From Bathymodiolus brooksi (Eukaryota; Mollusca; Bivalvia; Mytilida; Modiolidae): a stretch of DNA of 64,000 nucleotides. The stretch is from positions 22,464,413-22,528,412 of the forward strand of contig OY804589.1 of assembly GCA_963680875.1 (NCBI GenBank), written 5' to 3'. Positions 53,901 to 64,000 of the stretch are shown here, piece by piece; position 1 is the first letter of the stretch; every line of letters begins with the position of its first letter. The notes below the pieces were generated by a model that saw only the letters and a list, made by a program, of their open reading frames with translations, was not told where the DNA came from and searched no databases. The position numbers were made by a program, and so were the translations under genes.

Positions 53901-55419
53901 AAGACACAACCTGTGAAAGTAAGAAAACTAAAGGGACCATACAGGAAAACCGAGGGTACATTCAAGAACGGATAACCCAGAAACACGGACACACAAGACG
54001 CAACCTGTGAAAGTAAGTAAACTAAAGAGACCAAACAGGAAAACGGAGGGTACATTCAAGAACGGAAAACAGAGAAACACGACACCAAAGATACAACCTG
54101 TGAAAGTAAGTAAACTAAAGGGACCATACAGGAAAACCAAGGGTACATTCAAGAACGGATAACCCAGAAACACGGACACACAAGACACAACCTGTGAAAG
54201 TAAGTAAACCATAGGGACCAAACAGGAAAACCGAGGGTACATTCAAGAACGGATAACATAGAAACACCGACACACAAGACACAACCTGTGAAAGTAAGTA
54301 AACTAAAGGGACCAAACAGGAAAACCGAGGATACATTCAAGAACAGATAACCCAGAAACACGGACACGCAAGACACAACCTGTAGAAGTAAGCAAACTAA
54401 AGAGACCAAACAGGAAAACCGAGGGTACATTCAAGAACTGATAACTGAGAAACACGGACACACAAGACAAAACCTTTGAAAGTAAGTAAACTAAAGGGAC
54501 CAAACAGGAAAACCGAAGGTACATTCAAGAACGGATAGCACAGAAACACGGACACACAAGACACAACCTGTGAAAGAAAGTAAACCATAGGGACCAAACA
54601 GGAAAACCGAGGATACATTCAAGAACGGATAACCCAGAAACACGGACACGCAAGACACAACCTGTGAAAGTAAGTAAACTAAAGGGACCAAATAGGAAAA
54701 CCGAGGGTACATTCAAGAACGGATAACTGAGAAACACGGACCCACAAGACACAACCTGTGAAAGTAAGTAAACTAAAGGGACCAAACAGGAAAACCGAGG
54801 GTACATTCAAGAACGGATAACCAAGAAACACGGACACACAAGACACAACCTGTGAAAGTAAGTAAACTAAAGGGACCAAACAGGAAAACCGAGGGTACAT
54901 TCAAGAACGGATAACACAGAAACACGGACACGCAAGACACAACCTGTGAAAGTAAGTAAACTAAAGGGACCATACAGGAAAACCGAGGGTACATTCAAGA
55001 ACAGATAACCCAGAAACACGGACACACAAGACACAACCTGTGAAAATAAGTAAACTAAAGGGACCAAACAGGAAAACCGAGGGTACATTCAAGAACAGAT
55101 AACACAGAAACACGGACACGCAAGACACAACCTGTGAAAGTAAGTAAACTAAAGGGACCAAACAGGAAAACCGAGGGTACATTCAAGAACGGATAACCAA
55201 GAAACACGGACACACAAGACACAACCTGTGAAAGTAAGTAAACTAAAGGGACCAAACAGGAAAACCGAGGGTACATTCAAGAACGGATAACATAGAAACA
55301 CGGACACGCAAGACACAACCTGTGAAAGTAAGTAAACTAAAGGGACCATACAGGAAAACCGAGGGTACATTCAAGAACAGATAACCCAGAAACACGGACA
55401 CACAAGACACAACCTGTGA
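47630..55419. repeat. Macro-repeat M2 (about 7.8 kb)
   Basis: This is the second copy of the macro-unit, 11458-10144 bp downstream of M1. It keeps the 11-monomer duplication (47821/48854, 1033 bp) but has lost a 187-bp, two-monomer segment at about 49980 that M1 and M3 retain. It has two copies of the 17-monomer module and no 12-monomer insertion. The XbaI marker lies at 50674. Private marks include taatccag (about 48526) and aacccataaac (about 49933). Confidence 0.8.
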
Positions 55420-57305
55420 AAGTAAGTAAACTAAAGGGACCAAACAGGAAAACCGAGGGTACATTCAAGAACGGATAACCCAGAAACACGGACACGCAAG
55501 ACACAACCTGTGAAAGTAAGTAAACTAAAGGGACCAAACAGGAAATCCGAGGGTACATTCAAGAACGGATAACCCAGAAACACGGACACACAAGACACAA
55601 CCTGTGAAAGTAAGCAAACTAAAGGGACCAAACAGGAAAACCGAGGGTACATTCAAGAACGGATAACACAGAAACACGGACACACAAGACACAACCTGTG
55701 AAAGTAAGTAAACTAAAGGGACCAAACAGGAAAACCGAGGGTACATTCAAGAACAGATAACCCAGAAACACGGACACACAAGACACAACCTGTGAAAGTA
55801 AGTAAACTAAAGGGACCAAACAGGAAAACCGAGGATACATTCAAGAACGGATAACATAGAAACACGGACACACAAGACACAACCTGTGAAAGTAAGTAAA
55901 CTAAAGGGACCAAACAGGAAAACCGAGGGTACATTCAAGAACGGATAACATAGAAACACGGACACCAAAGACACAACCTGTGAAAGTAAGTAAACTAAAG
56001 GGACCAAACAGGAAAACCGAGTATACATTCAAGAACGGATAACACAGAAACACGGACACCAAAGACACAACCTGTGAAAGTAAGTAAACTAAAGGGACCA
56101 TACAAGAAAACCGAGGGTACATTCAAGAACGGATAACACAGAAACACCGACACACAAGACACAACCTGTGAAAGTAAGTAAACTAAAGGGACCAAACAGG
56201 AAAACCGAGGATACATTCAAGAACAGATAACCCAGAAACACGGACACACAAGACACAACCTGTGAAAGTAAGTAAACTAAAGGGACCAAACAGGAAAACC
56301 GAGGATACATTCAAGAACACATAACCCAGAAACACCGACACACAAGACACAACCTGTGAAATTAAGTAAACTAAAGGGACCAAACAAGAAAACCGAGGGT
56401 ACATTCAAGAACAGATAACCCAGAAACACCGACACTAAAGACACAACCTGTGAAAGTAAGTAAACTAAAGGGACCAAACAGGAAAACCGAGGATACATTC
56501 AAGAACGGATAACACAGAAACACGGACACACAAGACAAAACCTGTGAAAGTAAGTAAACTAAAGGGACTAAACAGGAAAACCGAGGGTACATTCAAGAAC
56601 GGGTAACTGAGAAACACGGACACATAAGACACAACCTGTGAAAGTAAGTAAACTAAAGGGACCAAACAGGAAAACCGAGGATACATTCAAGAACGGATAA
56701 CCCAGAAACACGGACACGCAAGACACAACCTGTGAAAGTAAGTACACTAAAGGGACCAAACAGGAAAACCGAGGGTACATTCAAGAACGGATAACCCAGA
56801 AACACAGACACACAAGACACAACCTTTGAAAGTAAGTAAACTAAAGGGACCAAACAGGAAAACCGAGGATACATTCAAGAACGGATAACCCAGAAACACG
56901 GACATACAAGACACAACCTGTGAAAGTAAGTAAACTAAAGGGACCAAACAGGAAAACCGAGGGTACATTCAAGAACGGATAACCCAGAAACACGGACACA
57001 CAAGACACAACCTGTGAAAGTAAGCAAACTAAAGGGACCAAACAGGAAAACCGAGGGTACATTCAAGAACGGATAACACAGAAACACGGACACACAAGAC
57101 ACAACCTGTGAAAGTAAGTAAACTAAAGGGACCAAACAGGAAAACCGAGGGTACATTCAAGAACGGATAACACAGAAACACGGACACACAAGACACAACC
57201 TGGAAAGTAAGTAAACTAAAGGGAACAAACAGGAAAACCGAGGGTACATTCAAGAGCGGATAACACAGAAACACGACACACAAGACACAACCTGTGAAAG
57301 TAAGT
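55420..57305. repeat. A-type segment linking M2 and M3, copy of 34.4-35.8 kb
   Basis: Monomers near 55807-56650 follow 34486-35425 at offsets of 21321 and then 21227 bp. They share the rare gagtatac (34699/56020), gaaattaag (35131/56358) and gacactaaag. A 93-bp monomer ending cctggaaa (57202), followed by another 93-bp monomer with cacgacac (57274), precedes M3. No gene is present. Confidence 0.7.
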
Positions 57306-60300
57306 AAACTAAAGGGACCAAACAGGAAAACCGAGGATACATTCAAGAACGGATAACATAGAAACACGGACACACAAGACACAACCTGTGAAAGTAAGTA
57401 AACTAAAGGGACCAAACAGGAAAACCGAGGGTACATTCAAGAACGGATAACATAGAAACACGGACACCAAAGACACAACCTGTGAAAGTAAGTAAACTAA
57501 AGGGACCAAACAGGAAAACCGAGGATACATTCAAGAACGGATAACACAGAAACACGGACACCAAAGACACAACCTGTGAAAGTAAGTAAACTAAAGGGAC
57601 CAAACATGAAAACCGAGGGTACATTCAAGAACGGATAACACAGAAACACGGACACGCAAGACACAACCTGTGAAAGTAAGTAAACTAAAGGGACCATACA
57701 AGAAAACCGAGGGTACATTCAAGAACGGATAACACAGAAACACCGACACACAAGACACAACCTGTGAAAGTAAGTAAACTAAAGGGACCAAACAGGAAAA
57801 CCGAGGATACATTCAAGAACAGATAACCCAGAAACACGGAAACACAAGACACAACCTGTGAAAGTAAGTAAACTAAAGGGACCAAACAGGAAAACCGAGG
57901 ATACATTCAAGAACACATAACCCAGAAACACGGACACACAAGACACAACCTGTGAAAGTAAGTAAACTAAAGGGACCAAACAGGAAAACCGAGGGTACAT
58001 TCAAGAACAGATAACCCAGAAACACCGACACACAAGACACAACCTGTGAAAGTAAGTAAACTAAAGGGACCAAACAGGAAAACCGAGGATACATTCAAGA
58101 ACGGATAACACAGAAACACGGACACACAAGACAAAACCTGTGAAAGTAAGTAAACTAAAGGGACCAAACAGGAAAACCGAGGATACATTCAAGAACGGAT
58201 AACACAGAAACACGGACACACAAGACAAAACCTGTGAAAGTAAGTAAACTAAAGGGACCAAACAGGAAAACCGAGGATACATTCAAGAACGGATAACACA
58301 GAAACACGGACACACAAGACAAAACCTGTGAAAGTAAGTAAACTAAAGGGACCAAACAGGAAAACCGAGGATACATTCAAGAACGGATAACCCAGAAACA
58401 CCGACACACAAGACACAACCTGTGAAAGTAAGTAAACTAAAGGGACCAAACAGGAAAACCGAGGGTACATTCAAGAACGGATAATTGAGAAACACGGACA
58501 CACAAGACACAACCTGTGAAAGTAAGCAAACTAAAGGGACCAAACAGGAAAACCGAGGATACATTCAAGAACGGATAACCCAGAAACACGGACATACAAG
58601 ACACAACCTGTGAAAATAAGTAAACTAAAGGGACCAAACAGGAAAACCGAGGATACATTCAAAAACGGATAACTGAGAAACACGACACACAAGACACAAC
58701 CTGTGAAAGTAAGTAAACTAAAGGGACCATACAGGAAAACCGAGGGTACATTCAAGAACGGATACCACAGAAACACGAACATACAAGACACAACCTGTGA
58801 AAGTAAGTAAACTAAAGGGACCAAACAGGAAAACCGAGGATACATTCAAGAACGGATAACCCAGAAACACGGACACGCAAGACACAACCTGTGAAAGTAA
58901 GTAAACTAAAGGGACCATACAAGAAAACCGAGGGTACATTCAAGAACGGATAACACAGAAACACGGACACGCAAGACACAACCTGTGAAAGTAAGTAAAC
59001 TAAAGGGACCATACAAGAAAACCGAGGGTACATTCAAGAACGGATAACACAGAAACACCGACACACAAGACACAACCTGTGAAAGTAAGTAAACTAAAGG
59101 GACCAAACAGGAAAACCGAGGATACATTCAAGAACAGATAACCCAGAAACACGGACACACAAGACACAACCTGTGAAAGTAAGTAAACTAAAGGGACCAA
59201 ACAGGAAAACCGAGGATACATTCAAGAACACATAACCCAGAAACACGAACACACAAGACACAACCTGTGAAAGTAAGTAAACTAAATGGACCAAACAGGA
59301 AAACCGAGGGTACATTCAAGAACGGATAACTGAGAAACACGGACACACAAGACACAACCTGTGAAAGTAAGAAAACAAAAGGGACCATACAGGAAAACCG
59401 AGGGTACATTCAAGAACGGATAACACAGAAACACGGACACCAAAGACACAACCTGTGAAAGTAAGTAAACTAAAGGGATCAAACAGGAAAACCGAGGATA
59501 CATTCTAGAACGGATTACCCAGAAACACGGACACGCAAGACACAACCTGTGAAAGTAAGTAAACTAAAGGGACCAAATAGGAAAACCGAGGGTACATTCA
59601 AGAACGAATAACACAGAAACACGGACACACAAGACACAACCTGTGAAAGTAAGTAAACTAAAGGGACCAAACAGGAAAACCGAGGATACATTCAAGAACA
59701 GATAACCCAGAAACACGGACACGCAAGACACAACCTGTGAAAGTAACTAAACTAAAGGAACCAAACAGGAAAACCGAGGATACATTCAAGAACGGATAAC
59801 CCAGAAACATGGACAACAAAGACACAACCTGTGAAAGTAAGTAAACTAAAGGGACCATACAGGAAAACCGAGGGTACATTCAAGAACAGATAACCCAGAA
59901 ACACGGACACACAAGACACAACCTGTGAAAGTAAGTAAACTAAAGAGACCATACAGGAAAACCGAGGGTACATTCAAGAACAGATAACCCAGAAACACGG
60001 ACACGCAAGACACAACCTGTGAAAGTAAGTAAACTAAAGGGACCAAACAGGAAAACCGAGGGTACATTCAAGAACGGATGACTGAGAAACACGTACACAC
60101 AAGACACAACCTGTGAAAGTAAGTAAACTAAAGGGACCAAACAGGAAAACCGAGGATACATTCAAGAACAGATAACCCAGAAACACGGACACGCAAGACA
60201 CAACCTGTGAAAGTAAGTAAACTAAAGTGACCAAACAGGAAAACCGAGGGTACATTCAAGAACGGATAACCCAGAAACACCGACACGCAAGAAACAACCT

Positions 60301-62335
60301 GTGAAAGTAAGTAAACTAAAGGGACCAAACAGGAAAACCGAGGGTACATTCAAGAACGGATAACCCAGAAACACGGTCACACAAGACACAACCTGTGAAA
60401 GTAAGTAAACTAAAGGGACCAAACAGGAAAACCGAGGGTACATTCAAGAAAGGATAACCCAGAAACACGGATAGGCAAGACACAACCTGTGAAAGTAAGT
60501 AAACTAAAGGGACCATACAGGAAAACGAGGGTACATTCAAGAACGGATAACCCGGAAACACGGACACGCAAGACACAACCTGTGAAAGTAAGTAAACTAA
60601 AGGGACCAAACAGGAAAACCGAGGGTACATTCAAGAACGGATAACCCAGAAACACGGACACGCAAGACACAACCTGTGAAAGTAAGTAAACCATAGGTAC
60701 CAAACTGGAAAACCGAGGGTACATTCAAGAACGGATAACCCAGAAACACCGACACGCAAGACACAACCTGTGAAAGTAAGTAAACTAAAGGGACCAAACA
60801 GGAAAACCGAGGGTACATTCAAGAACGGATAACCCAGAAACACGGACACGCAAGACACAACCTGTGAAAGTAAGTAAACTAAAGGGACCAAACAGGAAAA
60901 GCGAGGATACATTCAAGAACGGATAACACAGAAACACGGACACACAAGACGCAACCTGTGAAAGTAAGTAAACTAAAGGGACCAAACAGGAAAACCAAGG
61001 ATACATTCAAGAACGGATAACCCAGAAACACGGACACACAAGACACAACCTGTGAAAGTAAGTAAACTAAAGGGACCAAACAGGAAAACTGAGGGTACAT
61101 TCAAGAACGGATAACACAGAAACACGGACACACAAGACACAACCTGTGAAAGTAAGAAAACTAAAGGGACCATACAGGAAAACCGAGGGTACATTCAAGA
61201 ACGGATAACCCAGAAACACGGACACACAAGACGCAACCTGTGAAAGTAAGTAAACTAAAGAGACCAAACAGGAAAACGGAGGGTACATTCAAGAACGGAA
61301 AACAGAGAAACACGACACCAAAGATACAACCTGTGAAAGTAAGTAAACTAAAGGGACCATACAGGAAAACCAAGGGTACATTCAAGAACGGATAACCCAG
61401 AAACACGGACACACAAGACACAACCTGTGAAAGTAAGTAAACCATAGGGACCAAACAGGAAAACCGAGGGTACATTCAAGAACGGATAACATAGAAACAC
61501 CGACACACAAGACACAACCTGTGAAAGTAAGTAAACTAAAGGGACCAAACAGGAAAACCGAGGATACATTCAAGAACAGATAACCCAGAAACACGGACAC
61601 GCAAGACACAACCTGTAGAAGTAAGCAAACTAAAGAGACCAAACAGGAAAACCGAGGGTACATTCAAGAACGGATAACTGAGAAACACGGACACACAAGA
61701 CAAAACCTTTGAAAGTAAGTAAACTAAAGGGACCAAACAGGAAAACCGAAGGTACATTCAAGAACGGATAGCACAGAAACACGGACACACAAGACACAAC
61801 CTGTGAAAGTAAGTAAACCATAGGGACCAAACAGGAAAACCGAGGATACATTCAAGAACGGATAACCCAGAAACACGGACACGCAAGACACAACCTGTGA
61901 AAGTAAGTAAACTAAAGGGACCAAATAGGAAAACCGAGGGTACATTCAAGAACGGATAACTGAGAAACACGGACCCACAAGACACAACCTGTGAAAGTAA
62001 GTAAACTAAAGGGACCAAACAGGAAAACCGAGGGTACATTCAAGAACGGATAACCAAGAAACACGGACACACAAGACACAACCTGTGAAAGTAAGTAAAC
62101 TAAAGGGACCAAACAGGAAAACCGAGGGTACATTCAAGAACGGATAACACAGAAACACGGACACGCAAGACACAACCTGTGAAAGTAAGTAAACTAAAGG
62201 GACCATACAGGAAAACCGAGGGTACATTCAAGAACAGATAACCCAGAAACACGGACACACAAGACACAACCTGTGAAAATAAGTAAACTAAAGGGACCAA
62301 ACAGGAAAACCGAGGGTACATTCAAGAACAGATAA
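57306..62335. repeat. Macro-repeat M3 (about 5.0 kb)
   Basis: This is the third and shortest copy, at offsets of 9676, then 8830, then 7233 bp from M2. It lacks the 11-monomer duplication of M1 and M2, keeps the two-monomer segment missing from M2 (58531-58845, with cacgacac and gataccacag), and has a single 17-monomer module. The XbaI marker is at 59504. It therefore combines states found separately in M1 and M2, as expected for copies reshaped by unequal exchange. Confidence 0.78.
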
Positions 62336-64000
62336 CCCAGAAACACGGACACGCAAGACACAACCTGTGAAAGTAAGTAAACTAAAGGGACCAAACAGGA
62401 AAACCGAGGGTACATTCAAGAACGGATAACATAGAAACACGGACACACAAGACACAACCTGTGAAAGTAAGTAAACTAAAGGGACCAAACAGGAAAACCG
62501 AGGATACATTCAAGAACAGATAACCCAGAAACACGGACACACAAGACACAACCTGTGAAAGTAAGTAAACTAAAGGGACCAAACAGGAAAACCGAGGGTA
62601 CATTCAAGAACGGATAACCCAGAAACACGGACACGCAAGACACAACCTGTGAAAGTAAGTAAACTAAAGGGGCCAAACAGGAAAACCGAGGGTACATTCA
62701 AGAACGGATAACCCAGAAACACCGACACGCAAGACACAACCTGTGAAAGTAAGTAAACTAAAGGGATCAAACAGGAAAACCGAGGATACATTCAAGAACA
62801 GATAACCCAGAAACACGGACACACAAGACACAACCTGTGAAAGTAAGTAAACCATAGGGACCAAACAGGAAAACCGAGGGTACATTCAAGAACGGATAAC
62901 CCAGAAACACGGACACCCAAGACACAACCTGTGAAAGTAAGTAAACTAAAGGGACCAAACAGGAAAACCGAGGGTACATTCAAGAACAGATAACCCAGAA
63001 ACACGGACACACAAGACACAACCTGTGAAAGTAAGTAATCTAAAGGGACCAAACAGGAAAACCGAGGATACATTCAAGAACGGATAACCCAGAAACACGG
63101 AAACCAAAGACACAACCTGTGAAAGTAAGTAAACTAAAGGGACCATACAGGAAAACCGAGGGTACATTCAAGAACAGATAACCCAGAAACACGAACACGC
63201 AAGACACAACCTGTGAAAATAAGTAAACTAAAGGGACCAAACAGGAAAACCGAGGGTACATTCAAGAACGGATAACACAGAAACACGGATACGCAAGACA
63301 CAACCTGTGAAAGTAAGTAAACTAAAGGGACCATACAGGAAAACCGAGGGTACATTCAAGAACAGATAACCCAGAAACACGAACACGCAAGACACAACCT
63401 GTGAAAATAAGTAAACTAAAGGGACCAAACAGGAAAACCGAGGGTACATTCAAGAACGGATAACATAGAAACACGGACACACAAGACACAACCTGTGAAA
63501 GTAAGTAAACTAAAGGGACCAAACAGGAAAACCGAGGATACATTCAAGAACAGATAACCCAGAAACACGGACACGCAAGACACAACCTGTGAAAGTAAGT
63601 AAACTAAAGGGACCAAACAGGAAAACCGAGGGTACATTCAAGAACGGATAACCCAGAAACACGGACACGCAAGACACAACCTGTGAAAGTAAGTAAACTA
63701 AAGGGGCCAAACAGGAAAACCGAGGGTACATTCAAGATCGGATAACCCAGAAACACCGACACGCAAGACACAACCTGTGAAAGTAAGTAAACTAAAGGGA
63801 TCAAACAGGAAAACCGAGGATACATTCAAGAACGGATATCCCAGAAACACGGACACACAAGAAACAACCTGTGAAAGTAAGTAAACTAAAGGGACCATTC
63901 AGGAAAACCGAGGGTACATTCAAGAACGGATAACCCAGAAACACGGACACACAAGACACAACCTGTGAAAGTAAGTAAACCATAGGGACCAAACAGGAAA
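62336..64000. repeat. Right-edge monomeric array
   Basis: About 17 full monomers plus a 30-bp partial continue the array past the window. Accatag (B-type) monomers occur at about 62848 and at 63980. A shorter period is visible: the monomers at about 63416-63825 resemble those at about 62382-62791 (940- and 1034-bp offsets, 10-11 monomers), with shared aaggggcc (62668/63702) and gggatcaaac (62763/63797). No end of the satellite and no unique flank is reached. Confidence 0.75.

Larger units (their letters stand above)
1..64000. repeat. 94-bp satellite array, 681 complete monomers, fills the window
   Basis: The same unit recurs head-to-tail from end to end, always in one orientation. Phasing on the block gtaagtaaac gives monomer starts from 2 to 63877 and a partial copy from 63971. 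The consensus has A 44, C 21, G 20 and T 9 (GC about 44%). The best conserved stretches are monomer positions 86-94 plus 1-10, 23-33 and 39-51. The most variable sites are 22, 38, 52-53, 58-61, 69 and 75. Apart from 44 copies shortened by 1-2 bp and one copy lengthened by 11 bp, every copy is 94 bp, so no foreign DNA interrupts the array. Long homogeneous arrays of this kind are known from heterochromatin; which chromosomal domain this is cannot be told from sequence alone. No gene, RNA gene or mobile element is present anywhere in it. Confidence 0.98.

Noticed and set aside
11..63992. Hundreds of minus-strand open frames of 61-135 codons encoding near-identical hydrophobic peptides
   Set aside because: They overlap each other at exactly one monomer spacing, shift frame with every monomer, change length with every 1-bp indel, and are explained by scarcity of A on that strand. 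There is no codon-level conservation, unique start context or terminator.
1..64000. CRISPR array
   Set aside because: The period is constant at 94 bp with no unique spacers; the whole 94 bp is repeated, and there are no cas-like genes.
1..64000. Telomeric or subtelomeric simple repeat
   Set aside because: No TTAGGG/TTTAGGG-type run exists; CTGGGTTATCC on the minus strand has only a superficial GGGTT resemblance.
1..64000. Transposable element or inserted gene within the array
   Set aside because: The monomer phase can be followed through all 681 copies with only 1-, 2- and one 11-bp length change, leaving no inserted sequence, target-site duplication or inverted repeat.
1..64000. Bacterial or phage origin
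   Set aside because: There are no coding genes, ribosome-binding sites or operon structure, and a 64-kb homogenised satellite with higher-order repeats is a eukaryotic pattern.

Overview
The whole window is one uninterrupted tandem array of a 94-bp satellite monomer. All copies lie in the same orientation. Following the phase of the recurrent gtaagtaaac block across the window gives 681 complete monomers (positions 2-63970), one base of a preceding copy and a 30-bp partial copy at the right edge. I count 636 monomers of 94 bp, 32 of 93 bp (single-base deletions), 12 of 92 bp (two-base deletions) and one of 105 bp. These sum exactly to the observed coordinates, so there is no room for a gene, transposon, rRNA, tRNA or other insertion. 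I annotate no protein-coding gene. The many 61-135-residue open frames on the minus strand follow from the extreme strand asymmetry of the monomer (about 47% A and 10% T on the plus strand) and from the period, because 94 mod 3 = 1.

The organism is a eukaryote of unknown identity. A 64-kb array homogenised in one direction, with nested higher-order repeats (HORs) and recurrent C-to-T/G-to-A changes at CpG sites, is typical of heterochromatic satellite DNA (centromeric, pericentromeric, subtelomeric or a knob) in a cytosine-methylating genome. I do not recognise the monomer and cannot place it taxonomically or chromosomally.

Layout. Two compositional classes alternate. 'B' blocks contain monomers in which the usual actaaag reads accatag. 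'A' blocks lack that variant and carry most of the 92-bp monomers, and one A-block monomer carries an XbaI-site variant. 1-2114 is a B block with a 17-monomer internal period. 2290-4543 and 4544-6690 are a 24-monomer A block and its tandem copy. 5281-8860 recurs at 9886-13465 (4605-bp spacing). 12410-17009 and 17010-21610 are a nearly perfect 4600-bp direct duplication. 17558-22439 and 22440-27321 form an overlapping 4882-bp duplication. 25568-27540 and 27541-29513 are a 1973-bp duplication. 29514-32226 is a B block resembling 11.5-14.2 kb. 32227-36165 holds 17-19-monomer repeats. From 36.2 kb to about 62.3 kb a macro-repeat occurs three times (36172-45275, 47630-55419, 57306-62335). Its copies differ by gain or loss of whole 2-, 11-, 12- and 17-monomer modules, and a 20-monomer duplication (44212-46089/46090-47967) joins the first two. 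62336-64000 is further monomeric array with B-type members.

Nothing here works as a gene system. The interest lies in the layered unequal-exchange history, the strand asymmetry, and short per-monomer motifs (a U1-type 5' splice-site match on one strand, a pyrimidine-rich acceptor-like stretch on the other, and a TTCnnGAA dyad) that would matter only if the array is transcribed.
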